A stretch of DNA of 7,945 nucleotides from Minisyncoccota bacterium (GCA_016763615.1 JAESTJ010000029.1:1-7945), one strand, 5' to 3'; counted from the stretch's first letter, positions 1-6,314 are shown. Notes: generated from the letters alone by a model not told the origin. Program-made: numbers and translations.

Positions 1-78
1 CCTACCCGGACTCGCCGACAAGCACTCCTTCCAGTCGTCTTGTATACCGGCTCCGTCTTTCTCGTTCAAGACGAACAG
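1..78. other. Unassigned window-edge sequence, possibly the 3' end of a plus-strand gene
   Basis: No gene can be identified here. The stretch looks richer in G+C than most of the window. On the plus strand, the frame starting at base 3 is open from the window edge to a TAA at 81-83, and the last codons are rich in Arg and Ser. That stop falls inside the hairpin at 79-123, which would fit a gene converging on tRNA-Gln with a shared terminator. However, a second plus frame and one minus frame are also open here, so the coding direction cannot be decided. Small inverted repeats (CGTCTT at 54-59 with AAGACG at 68-73) are also present. Confidence 0.2.
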
Positions 79-123
79 AATAACAAAAGGCCTCAGTGTT
101 CCACACTGAAGTCCTTTGTTATT
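79..123. terminator. Long bulged stem-loop, likely (bidirectional) terminator of tRNA-Gln
   Basis: The outer arms AATAAC...GG (79-90) and CC...GTTATT (113-123) and the inner arms TCAGTG (93-98) and CACTGA (104-109) form a stem of about 19 pairs. It has two single-base bulges and a 5-base loop (99-103). It begins two bases past the discriminator of the minus-strand tRNA-Gln, which is where a terminator or 3' processing signal is expected. The U-rich part lies inside the descending arm rather than after it, so it is not a textbook intrinsic terminator. Confidence 0.55.
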
Positions 124-125
124 TG

Positions 126-196
126 CTGTCGGACTTGGACTCGAACCAAGATTAACTGGACCAGAACCAGCCGTCCTACCATTAGACGATCCGACA
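126..196 (-). tRNA. tRNA-Gln (anticodon CUG)
   Basis: The minus strand folds into a complete cloverleaf. The acceptor stem TGTCGGA/TCCGACA has 7 pairs, the D stem is GTCT/GGAC, the anticodon stem is GCTGG/CCAGT, and the T stem CTTGG/CCAAG closes a TTCGAGT loop. The anticodon loop TTCTGGT places CTG at positions 34-36, which reads the Gln codon CAG. The U1-A72 first pair and the G discriminator agree with bacterial tRNA-Gln identity. The 3' CCA is not encoded (the discriminator is followed by CAAAT), so it must be added by CCA-adding enzyme. A strong hairpin starts two bases downstream. Confidence 0.95.
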
Positions 197-197
197 A

Positions 198-234
198 TAT
201 ACAAAGTGCACCTAAAAACGGTGCGTTTTGTATA
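198..234. repeat. 15-bp inverted repeat between the SDR gene and tRNA-Gln
   Basis: Arms 198-212 and 220-234 (inner part GTGCACC/GGTGCG) enclose a 7-base loop. As plus-strand RNA all 15 positions pair, two of them as G-U wobbles. As minus-strand RNA those two become A-C mismatches. It lies between the stop of the minus-strand SDR gene and the start of tRNA-Gln. It could be a terminator or an RNA processing element. There is a T-run on the plus side at 243-247, but it is separated from the stem. Confidence 0.5.
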
Positions 235-262
235 GTACACGCTTTTTATTGGGAGGTATAGA

Positions 263-922
263 CTACCAATCCATTCTTTCCCCCCTAAACCAAAACTTTC
301 CTGATTCAACATCTTTTTGACTAAAATCATAAATATATCCCGCTGCTTCCTCTGGAGTAAACTCAGCGCCTGATCCACCCATATCGGTCTTTGTCCACCC
401 TGGATGCACCGATGCAACGGTAATGTTGTCGCTCTCAAGACGTTTTGCCAAAGTTACCGTGAACATATTGAGTGCGGTTTTTGAAATTTTATATCCTGGA
501 TACCGAGTGCTCGTAACATCACGCGTTAACTGTCCTGCACTTGAAGAAATGTTTATGATTTTTCCGCCGGAGTTGATAAATGGAAGTAGGCTTTGCGTTA
601 TAGCTATTGTTCCAAACAGATTCACTTCAAGCGTATCACGCAATCTTTCGATTTCGACACTCTCATCATCTTTATCAAGCAGTACCCCTGCATTGTTTAT
701 CAGTACATCTATCTTTATTTTTTCTTCTACCATCTTATTCGAAACTCTCTTGATAGCTTCATGATCTGTAATATCTAGATTTAAAACTATGAGGTCTTTA
801 TGGGTGTAATCCAGTTCACCAGTGAGAGAAGTAGCAAATGCTCTCCATCCCTCCTTGAGAAATTTCTGAGCCAGAGCCTTACCTATTCCTCTACTTGTCC
901 CTGTAATAAAAACTGTTTTCAT
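263..922 (-). CDS. Short-chain dehydrogenase/reductase (SDR), classical type
   Basis: A 219-residue Rossmann-fold oxidoreductase, expected to be cytoplasmic and to use NAD(P)H; the substrate cannot be deduced. Motifs are in the normal order: the nucleotide-binding TGTSRGIG at residues 7-14, NNAG at 76-79, Asn101 of the catalytic tetrad, the catalytic Ser within INISSS (123-128), Y144-x3-K148, and the HPGW turn at 173-176 followed by TDMGG. The TDMGG...TPEEAA stretch and the C-terminal G-x-F-W...W tail resemble the sniffer/CsgA-like carbonyl reductase branch; this is a judgement from memory. Length is slightly short but normal for that branch. The ATG at 920-922 is preceded by AAGG about 8 bases upstream, the best Shine-Dalgarno-like site in the window. 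The stop is TAG. It is transcribed divergently from the EEP-family gene, with 81 bases between them. Confidence 0.93.
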   Translation of the reverse strand: MKTVFITGTSRGIGKALAQKFLKEGWRAFATSLTGELDYTHKDLIVLNLDITDHEAIKRVSNKMVEEKIKIDVLINNAGVLLDKDDESVEIERLRDTLEVNLFGTIAITQSLLPFINSGGKIINISSSAGQLTRDVTSTRYPGYKISKTALNMFTVTLAKRLESDNITVASVHPGWTKTDMGGSGAEFTPEEAAGYIYDFSQKDVESGKFWFRGERMDW

Positions 923-969
923 ACTCTAAACCTTAGCACATAAAAATCTACACTCCTTCGTGCAACGTA

Positions 970-997
970 TTGCTCTGTTCTATTCCTCTGCTATTCT
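970..997 (+). promoter_or_regulatory. Candidate extended -10 promoter of the EEP-family gene
   Basis: A weak -35 (TTGCTC, 970-975), a 16-base spacer and an extended -10 (TGC at 989-991, then TATTCT at 992-997) end exactly six bases before the GTG start at 1004. Transcription would then begin at or next to the start codon. No Shine-Dalgarno sequence is visible. The same layout occurs upstream of the HNH gene in this window. Confidence 0.45.
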
Positions 998-1003
998 TCT
1001 TTA

Positions 1004-1891
1004 GTGAAACGACTAAAAATTCTTACATGGAACCTGGGCTTTGGTGCAATGGGTGCTGAGGCAGATATATCTTTCGAGGGTGGTCTCAATTTTATTCCTT
1101 CTTCAAACAAGGCTATCTCTCGCTATGTCACCGGTATACAAAAAACTCTCTCCGATGCAAAAGCTGATGTATATCTCTTACAAGAGCTCTCAAGCGGCAG
1201 CTTCCTTAACCACTGGCATAATCTTCGCAAGTCGGTACAAGAGGCACTCCCCGAACACTCTCGTTCATCTGGCTCTAACTTCTCACTACCGCTCTATTTT
1301 GATTTCTTGCGAAACGAACACGGTATGAGCACATATGTAAAGAAACCTCTCACGATAGACAAAAGACATACCAAGTTATTCAAAGACAGCGAACGCTACT
1401 ACAAAATATTTCCTCGATTTGATTTTGCTCTTACCTCAACAGTGAACATACAAGGAACAAAACCAATAGCCTTCGTAAATACCCATCTCTCTTCTTTTGA
1501 TACGTACGGTGCGATGCGCATCGCACAATTTCTGGAACTTATGAAGTATGTTAAAAAGCTTTCTAAAGCTGGTTACGCAGTTATTGTGGGAGCTGACTGG
1601 AACATGAATACCGGGAAATATAATTTTATTGGAACTGACGAATCGCAATATAGAAATCATATTCATGATTTTCCTACCCATCTTTTACCTAAGGGTTGGT
1701 CTGCGCACTTCACCCATGACATTCCTACTGTCCGAACTGCAAACCGCCCGTATATTAAAGGAACATCTACTACTGCTACGATAGATGGTTTCATTTGCTC
1801 TCCGGAAATAAATGTTGAGCAAATACAGACACTCGATTTGCACTTCGAAAATTCAGACCATAACCCCGTGGAAATGATCGTTTCTTATTAA
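1004..1891 (+). CDS. Endonuclease/exonuclease/phosphatase (EEP) family metal-dependent hydrolase
   Basis: A 295-residue protein of the DNase I/exonuclease III-like superfamily, which cleaves phosphodiester or phosphomonoester bonds using Mg2+. All the family's catalytic motifs are visible: TWN at 8-10 (Asn10), QE at 60-61 (Glu61, metal ligand), NTH at 159-161 (His161), GADWN at 196-200 (Asp198, Asn200), TIDG at 259-262 (Asp261), and SDHNPV at 284-289 (Asp285, His286). It is therefore probably active. There is no signal peptide or membrane segment, so it is likely cytoplasmic. The true substrate (DNA, RNA, phospholipid or sugar phosphate) cannot be told from sequence. The start is GTG, chosen because the N-terminal KILTWN strand begins almost at once as in relatives; no ribosome-binding site precedes it. 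The gene is monocistronic and is followed by a stem-loop at a convergent junction. Confidence 0.92.
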   Translation: MKRLKILTWNLGFGAMGAEADISFEGGLNFIPSSNKAISRYVTGIQKTLSDAKADVYLLQELSSGSFLNHWHNLRKSVQEALPEHSRSSGSNFSLPLYFDFLRNEHGMSTYVKKPLTIDKRHTKLFKDSERYYKIFPRFDFALTSTVNIQGTKPIAFVNTHLSSFDTYGAMRIAQFLELMKYVKKLSKAGYAVIVGADWNMNTGKYNFIGTDESQYRNHIHDFPTHLLPKGWSAHFTHDIPTVRTANRPYIKGTSTTATIDGFICSPEINVEQIQTLDLHFENSDHNPVEMIVSY

Positions 1892-1898
1892 ACCTTAC

Positions 1899-1951
1899 AT
1901 AACGAAACTGCTCCGTAGCGAGGATTTCGTTATTCGGAGTTACTACACTCC
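1899..1951. terminator. Stem-loop region at a convergent gene junction, likely bidirectional terminator
   Basis: ATAACGAAA (1899-1907) and TTTCGTTAT (1925-1933) form a perfect 9-bp stem. A small nested hairpin, GCT/AGC, sits in its loop. CGGAG (1935-1939) can instead pair with CTCCG (1911-1915). GGAGT (1936-1940) can pair with ACTCC (1947-1951), a hairpin that contains the TAG stop of the metal-transporter gene. There is no clear T-run on either side. The position between the ends of two convergent genes supports a transcription-end role. Confidence 0.55.
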
Positions 1952-2470
1952 AAAAACATTTGCGAGTACGTGCCCCACACCAAAAGCTATTGCAGCGGCA
2001 GTACCACCAATAAGAACATTACGGATTGCCGTTCGTATTGGATTCTTTCCCAATTTAGAACCAGAAATATATCCTACTCCAGCAAAGGCAATCATCGTGG
2101 CTATGATAGAAACCTGTATCGCATATGGCGCAAGAGAAGGTTTCCAGTAGGCGCCGACAAATGGCATGAGTGGAATTAAGCCAACAAGTGCAAAGGATAC
2201 AAATGTGATGATTGATTTCCTAATAGGGCGTTTTACATGAGCATGCTCATGCATCGACTCTTCCGACACAGCTGATAGATAACTCGAAGAACCCATAGAA
2301 AACGCATCCGCCAAAACATTAGCAAAACCAATGATGAGAATAATACCTGCTGGCAATGCAGCCCCAATTGACCCTGTGACAATTGCAAAGGTCGTTACCA
2401 GTCCATCCATACTGCCATAAATAAATTCAGGCAAGTATGATTCTTTTTTCAGTTTTTTCTTAGCTTTCAT
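1943..2470 (-). CDS. VIT1/CCC1-family divalent metal (Fe2+/Mn2+) transporter, short form
   Basis: A 175-residue, five-helix membrane protein. This family moves Fe2+ or Mn2+ out of the cytosol by proton exchange. Family marks are MDG-LVTTFAIVTG at 21-33 and GFANVLADAFSMG at 48-60. Asp22 and Met59 are spaced as the ion-path Asp43 and Met80 of the plant (Eucalyptus) VIT1 (37 residues apart in both; plant numbering from memory). Likely helices are about 24-40, 42-66, 86-106, 116-137 and 149-172. The large Glu-rich cytosolic metal-binding domain between helices 2 and 3 is absent. It is replaced by a linker of about 20 residues containing EES and HEHAH (74-78). The ATG at 2470 was chosen over a TTG one codon upstream. 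This start overlaps the preceding membrane-protein gene by 11 bases (ATG...TAA), which implies translational coupling and a shared job. The stop is TAG. Confidence 0.88.
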   Translation of the reverse strand: MKAKKKLKKESYLPEFIYGSMDGLVTTFAIVTGSIGAALPAGIILIIGFANVLADAFSMGSSSYLSAVSEESMHEHAHVKRPIRKSIITFVSFALVGLIPLMPFVGAYWKPSLAPYAIQVSIIATMIAFAGVGYISGSKLGKNPIRTAIRNVLIGGTAAAIAFGVGHVLANVFGV

Positions 2471-2969
2471 CAAGTGCTTTTCTTATACCATGGACCCCAT
2501 CCTTTCCATGAACAGAACGTCCTAGTTTAATTAGTGTATCAAAAACTACTGGTACTTCGAGGTAATCTATGAGAATAGCTGCCCACGCAAACCAGGGAGA
2601 TAGTATTGTATTACCCTGCTCACTAAACGTTGTAATCACAAATTCATCAGTAATCCAGAAAATATGAAGCCACTGAGAATGCAGTAGCGTGAGCATAAGT
2701 ACAGCGTTCAGTTTCTCACCTCGCCGCCATGCATCAACATATACTAACGTCATAGTGAACAACGCCGGTATTTCAGTGAAATCTATGAATACCATCACAT
2801 TCTCCCATATATCGGTAAATTCAAAAAAAGGAATACCGAGTGCCCGTGACGCTACAACATCACCTCCTAACCAAACAAGGTGCACAATCTGCAACATAAA
2901 TAACCCTGCAGCAATTGACACATTCAGCGTGTAATTGCGCTCATACCACGCCCAAAATCTACTTACCAT
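2460..2969 (-). CDS. Unrecognised four-helix membrane protein with an internal tandem duplication
   Basis: I do not recognise this 169-residue protein as a named family. It has four probable membrane helices (about 17-36, 55-78, 87-107, 126-147), no signal peptide, and a polar, basic C-terminus. Residues 11-71 align without gaps to 83-143, an offset of 72. Shared residues are R11/83, L15/87, N16/88, L23/95, Q27/99, H30/102, W33/105, V39/111, I62/134, D63/135, E66/138, P68/140 and F71/143, with the conservative pairs D37/E109, F64/Y136 and I67/V139. Each half thus holds a QxxHxxW helix with an acidic residue and an I-D-aromatic-x-E-hydrophobic-P helix. Conserved His, Asp and Glu inside membrane helices suggest metal or proton binding. 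The gene follows pyrG by 18 bases and overlaps the VIT1/CCC1 transporter gene, so an accessory role in metal transport is inferred. Confidence 0.85.
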   Translation of the reverse strand: MVSRFWAWYERNYTLNVSIAAGLFMLQIVHLVWLGGDVVASRALGIPFFEFTDIWENVMVFIDFTEIPALFTMTLVYVDAWRRGEKLNAVLMLTLLHSQWLHIFWITDEFVITTFSEQGNTILSPWFAWAAILIDYLEVPVVFDTLIKLGRSVHGKDGVHGIRKALDES

Positions 2970-2987
2970 AAGTTTTATATTCTATTG

Positions 2988-4631
2988 TTAGTGTTCCAAA
3001 CAAACCTTCACAAACTCTGTGAACAGAGGATGCGGTAATAAGGGTCGAGCTTGAAGTTCAGGATGAAATTGTGTTCCGAGGAAAAACGGGTGAACACTCT
3101 TTGACAATTCTGCTATTTCCATGAGTTTTTTGTTGGGAGATGCTCCAGAAAATACGAGTCCAGCGGTTTCTAGTTGTCCAATATACTCAGGATTCACCTC
3201 GTAGCGATGTCTGTGACGCTCCTCTACTAAATCTTTCCCGTACGCCTTGCGTGCGATAGTTCCTTTCTTTAATTGCGCTGGATATACACCAAGACGCATA
3301 GTTCCTCCATAATTTCTATTTTTAATTTTTTCTTTCTGATCTTCCATTATGTCGATGACTAGATGCTCCGCATCTTTATCCATTTCTCTGGTTGTTGCTC
3401 CTTTCAAGCCGAGCACATTTCGTGCGTATTCTACAACTGCCAACTGCATACCATAGCAAAGTCCAAAATATGGAATTTTATTTTCCCGAATATATTTAAT
3501 AACTTTTATCTTTCCTTCGATTCCTGTAGTACCAAAACCTCCTGGAATAATAATCCCATCAAACTTTTTAAGCTCAGAGAGTTTCTTTTTGCCTGTCTCA
3601 AAATCACCTGAAGAAATCCATGTCAAAATTGGCTTAGCACCCAAATTATATGCTGAAAATTTTATTGCTTCAATAACTGAGATATATGCATCTGAAAGTA
3701 CGAAGTCCCCAGTAGAGAAATATTTTCCTATCACCGCAATATGTACTTCCTTTTTTGGATTATGCACTTTCTTTGCAAATGCAGCCCATTCCTTCATTGT
3801 ATGTTTTGTTGGTTTCTTTTTGAGTTTTAGAGCTTTCAAAAGAAGTTTAGAAAGTCCATCTCGTTCAAAATTAAGGGGTACATCATAAATACTATCGATG
3901 TCCGGTGCCGAAATCACATGATCAGGTCGAATATTACACTGCTCAGCAATTTTGTCTTTTCGTCGCTCATCGAGCTCTTCTTCTGATCGTCCTATCACGA
4001 AATCTGGCTGCACCCCATATGAGTTAAGTTGACGAATAGCGTTTTGTGTAGGTTTTGTTTTCATTTCCCCCACTTTTGATGGTATCGGAAGGTACGTAAC
4101 CATAATAAAAAGTATGTCGTCAGGATTGCGTGATTTCATCACGCGAGCAGCTTCAATGAACATGGCATTCTGAAAGTCACCGACGGTTCCTCCGATTTCA
4201 ATGACACTTATTTGTGAGCCATTTATGGCAGCAGCTTTCTCAAATCGATCTACTATTTCGTCGCGCACATGAGGAATCGCCTCCACACATTTTCCATCGT
4301 ATTCAAGATTACGCTCACGCTCAATAACCTTAGAGTAAACCATTCCACTGGTAACATAATTTTCCTCAGGAAGATCACGTCCAAGAAACCGCTCGTAGTT
4401 TCCCATGTCTTGATCAGTTTCTAATCCGCTACGAAGAACAAAGGTCTCACCGTGCTCAGTTGGATTCATCGTACCGGCATCAACATTTAAATACGGATCA
4501 ACTTTTACCAAGTTAACTTTATATCCATTTGCTTGAAGGACCTTACCAATTGAGGCTGATGCCACACCTTTGCCCACTCCTGACATTACTCCTCCCATAA
4601 CAAATATGTATTTGTGTCCCTTTTTTTTCAT
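2988..4631 (-). CDS. pyrG: CTP synthase (glutamine-hydrolysing)
   Basis: Converts UTP, ATP and glutamine (or ammonia) to CTP, the last step of pyrimidine nucleotide synthesis. The 547 residues match the usual length. The synthetase domain (1 to ~270) carries the ATP-binding loop GGVMSGVGKG (13-22), DPYLNVDAGTM (45-55), the metal ligands Asp73 and Glu145, and KTKPTQ (191-196). The class I glutamine amidotransferase domain (~296-547) carries PGGFG (363-367), the nucleophile Cys392 in GLCYGMQ, HRHRYEVN (473-480), and the His523/Glu525 pair in QFHPE. Two small departures from the common form are GGTVGDFQN in place of GGTVGDIES and Tyr after the nucleophile in place of Leu. The ATG at 4629-4631 was chosen because it gives a normal N-terminus; an in-frame GTG lies two codons upstream at 4637. 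There is no Shine-Dalgarno site. An A8 run follows the start codon. It lies 51 bases after ftsX. The stop is TAA. Confidence 0.97.
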   Translation of the reverse strand: MKKKGHKYIFVMGGVMSGVGKGVASASIGKVLQANGYKVNLVKVDPYLNVDAGTMNPTEHGETFVLRSGLETDQDMGNYERFLGRDLPEENYVTSGMVYSKVIERERNLEYDGKCVEAIPHVRDEIVDRFEKAAAINGSQISVIEIGGTVGDFQNAMFIEAARVMKSRNPDDILFIMVTYLPIPSKVGEMKTKPTQNAIRQLNSYGVQPDFVIGRSEEELDERRKDKIAEQCNIRPDHVISAPDIDSIYDVPLNFERDGLSKLLLKALKLKKKPTKHTMKEWAAFAKKVHNPKKEVHIAVIGKYFSTGDFVLSDAYISVIEAIKFSAYNLGAKPILTWISSGDFETGKKKLSELKKFDGIIIPGGFGTTGIEGKIKVIKYIRENKIPYFGLCYGMQLAVVEYARNVLGLKGATTREMDKDAEHLVIDIMEDQKEKIKNRNYGGTMRLGVYPAQLKKGTIARKAYGKDLVEERHRHRYEVNPEYIGQLETAGLVFSGASPNKKLMEIAELSKSVHPFFLGTQFHPELQARPLLPHPLFTEFVKVCLEH

Positions 4632-4651
4632 GCGCACTGCAAATTTACTTG

Positions 4652-4681
4652 AATGTATTGAAAGCCATATTGCATCATCAA
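4652..4681 (-). promoter_or_regulatory. Weak candidate promoter for pyrG
   Basis: In the 51-base gap between ftsX and pyrG, the minus strand has TTGATG (plus 4676-4681) as a possible -35. An 18-base spacer separates it from TACATT (plus 4652-4657) as a possible -10. Each element matches the sigma-70 consensus at four of six positions. It lies about 20 bases before the start codon region. No terminator is visible between ftsX and pyrG, so read-through is equally possible. Confidence 0.25.
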
Positions 4682-4682
4682 A

Positions 4683-5609
4683 CTATAAATGTAAATAACG
4701 ACGAACTGCTATGAAACTCGAGAATGCTCCAAGGAGGATTCCTGTTCCCACAAGTACGAAGAAAAGCCAGCCAATATTATTTCCATAGTATGGCAAAACA
4801 TTAAATGAGCCAAGGAATGCTTGAGATGCTGGTCCAAGCCATATAGCTATCGGGTACAAGGAAAGTAAGGCAAGTAAACCAGCGGAAAACCCGTACAGAG
4901 CACCCTCTATTACAAATGGCCCTTGTACATACCAGTCAGATGCTCCCACAAGCTGCATCACGTCTATTTCCTCTTTAGTTGTATAGATAGCAAGCCGAAT
5001 AGTATTAAAGACGATAAGAACAGAAGCAAAAATAAGAAAGATTGTGGTTACAAGTCCAAAACTCTCTGCGGCCCTAATTATGTCGGTGAGTTTTTCAATT
5101 GCAGCCCTATTTTGAAAATAATTTATCTTCTCTATTATTTGTATTTCACCTCCCAAGACTGTTTCATTATCAAGAAATTTTGCTATTCCTTCATACTGAC
5201 TTGTTTCTTTGGCACGTACAGAAAGAGAAGCCCCCAGAGGATTCTCATCAAGTTCCTCAAGTGCTTGCAAAGTTAATCTGTCATCCTTATGGCGTTCACG
5301 GAAATTCTCCAATGCTTCTTCACGTGTCACATATGTAACAGTTGCTACCTCGGGTAACTCGGATACTAAATCACGTAGCGCTAGTATCTCGGGTTCCGGT
5401 GCATCGGTGAGAAAATATACATTAATATCTACCTTGTCCTGCAGTTGTGATAATGTGGCGTCCAGTGCGGCGCCAGCCATCATTAGCGCCCCAATAACAA
5501 ATAACATTATGGCCATGATGAGTACTGTCGCAAACGAAACGAAACCGTTACGCAAAAAGCCTATGAGCCCAGCTCGAGATATTCTTTTTATGTTTGTTGA
5601 AAAAGACAT
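4683..5609 (-). CDS. ftsX: Cell division ABC transporter-like permease FtsX
   Basis: The membrane half of the FtsEX complex, which couples ATP hydrolysis by FtsE to activation of peptidoglycan hydrolases at the division site rather than transporting a substrate. The 308 residues are normal length. A short cytosolic N-terminus is followed by helix 1 (~24-48). Next comes an extracytoplasmic domain (~50-180) containing the typical DINVYF strand (61-66) and LPEVATVTYVTREEAL (85-100). Helices 2-4 lie at about 183-205, 229-256 and 279-302. The EEIDVMQLVGAS segment (213-224) before helix 3 is the characteristic cytoplasmic coupling loop of this family. The ATG at 5609 lies 24 bases after the ftsE stop codon, with no Shine-Dalgarno site. 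A consensus extended -10 promoter sits just upstream, so ftsX may be made from its own near-leaderless transcript as well as with ftsE. The stop is TAG. Confidence 0.96.
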   Translation of the reverse strand: MSFSTNIKRISRAGLIGFLRNGFVSFATVLIMAIMLFVIGALMMAGAALDATLSQLQDKVDINVYFLTDAPEPEILALRDLVSELPEVATVTYVTREEALENFRERHKDDRLTLQALEELDENPLGASLSVRAKETSQYEGIAKFLDNETVLGGEIQIIEKINYFQNRAAIEKLTDIIRAAESFGLVTTIFLIFASVLIVFNTIRLAIYTTKEEIDVMQLVGASDWYVQGPFVIEGALYGFSAGLLALLSLYPIAIWLGPASQAFLGSFNVLPYYGNNIGWLFFVLVGTGILLGAFSSFIAVRRYLHL

Positions 5610-5618
5610 TTCTAGAAA

Positions 5619-5627
5619 ATTATAGCA
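5619..5627 (-). promoter_or_regulatory. Extended -10 promoter element upstream of ftsX
   Basis: The minus strand reads TGC TATAAT, a full match to the extended -10 consensus, in the 24-base ftsE-ftsX gap. The hexamer ends nine bases before the ftsX ATG, so a start 6-8 bases downstream would give a leader of only a few bases. No -35 match is seen at the normal spacing, which extended -10 promoters can do without. Confidence 0.45.
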
Positions 5628-5631
5628 TCTA

Positions 5632-5648
5632 CACTATAAAACATAGTG
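5632..5648. repeat. Small hairpin over the ftsE stop codon
   Basis: CACTAT (5632-5637) and ATAGTG (5643-5648) form a 6-bp stem with a 5-base loop that encloses the end of ftsE, including its TAG stop at 5634-5636. It is followed on the minus strand by the ftsX -10 element. It is too weak to be a confident terminator but could modulate ftsE-ftsX coupling. Confidence 0.3.
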
Positions 5649-6314
5649 CCCACTCTTATCGTCGCGTACTATTCGTCCTTCGTCCATGGTAATAACACGT
5701 TTGCCGAGGGAATCGATTACCCCTTTATTGTGAGTAGTTAAAACTACTGTCGTACCGAGGTCATTAATTTTTTTCAAGATTTGTACAATCTCGTACGTAC
5801 TGATGGGGTCGAGGTTTCCTGTTGGTTCATCTGCCACTACTACATCGGGCTGATTTACAAGGGCACGTGCAATTGCCACACGTTGTTGCTCTCCTCCTGA
5901 AAGCTCGTGAGGAAAACTATCCATTTTTTCAGAAAGATCTACTAGGTCAAGTACGTGCGGTACATCAGCAGAAATATCTTCATCATGTGCTCCAGCCGCT
6001 TCCATCGCAAATGCAATATTTTCGTACACTGTTTTAGTGGGAAGCAGGCGAAAATCCTGAAAAACTGTTCCTATTTTCCTTCGTAAATTATTGAGTTCGT
6101 GTTTACCAAAATGTGCAATATTGTTTGACTCAAAAAATACCGCTCCTTCACTAGGAAGTTCTTCGGCAAATATCATTTTTATAAGCGTTGTTTTCCCCGA
6201 ACCTGAATGCCCCACTATAGATATAAATTCTCCTGGCTCTATTGTCAGGGTCACATCATCAAGTGCAGCCGGACCGCCATTATAGAATTTCGTAACTTTG
6301 TCGAAGTAAATCAT
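5634..6314 (-). CDS. ftsE: Cell division ATP-binding protein FtsE
   Basis: The cytosolic ATPase partner of FtsX. It has 226 residues, normal for the family. ABC ATPase motifs are complete: Walker A GHSGSGKT (35-42), Q-loop Gln86 in VFQDF, signature LSGGEQQR (138-145), Walker B VVVADEPT (158-165) with catalytic Glu163, D-loop GNLD (166-169), and H-loop His195. The FQDFRLLPTKTVYENIAFAM run after the Q-loop is typical of FtsE and separates it from other ABC proteins. The ATG at 6314 was chosen. A longer reading from GTG at 6362 would add 16 residues unlike FtsE, and its coding sequence would run through a good promoter, so it is rejected. No Shine-Dalgarno site is seen. The order prfB-ftsE-ftsX is also known from other bacteria. 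The stop is TAG. Confidence 0.97.
   Translation of the reverse strand: MIYFDKVTKFYNGGPAALDDVTLTIEPGEFISIVGHSGSGKTTLIKMIFAEELPSEGAVFFESNNIAHFGKHELNNLRRKIGTVFQDFRLLPTKTVYENIAFAMEAAGAHDEDISADVPHVLDLVDLSEKMDSFPHELSGGEQQRVAIARALVNQPDVVVADEPTGNLDPISTYEIVQILKKINDLGTTVVLTTHNKGVIDSLGKRVITMDEGRIVRDDKSGHYVL

Noticed and set aside
1..12. Possible 5' end of a further minus-strand tRNA (GTCCGGG then TA, then GG)
   Set aside because: Only a few bases remain before the window edge; no D arm or other stem can be tested.
40..261. Plus-strand open frame across the tRNA-Gln region
   Set aside because: It runs through a complete tRNA and two hairpins and shows no protein family features.
923..960. Promoter of the SDR gene (TTGCAC, 17 bases, TATGTG)
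   Set aside because: The -10 matches at only three positions; a promoter must exist nearby, but this one is not convincing.
1899..1939. H-type pseudoknot from the 9-bp stem plus CTCCG/CGGAG pairing
   Set aside because: Only one base would have to span the 9-bp stem, which is sterically implausible; the pairings are more likely alternatives.
2970..2987. TATAAA close to the start of the four-helix membrane-protein gene as a leaderless promoter
   Set aside because: Only four bases separate it from the ATG, too few for a normal start site; read-through from pyrG explains expression.
3589..3888. Open frame opposite pyrG (and similar ones opposite ftsX, ftsE, prfB and the SDR gene)
   Set aside because: Shadow frames of well-identified genes; no start signals or recognisable domains.
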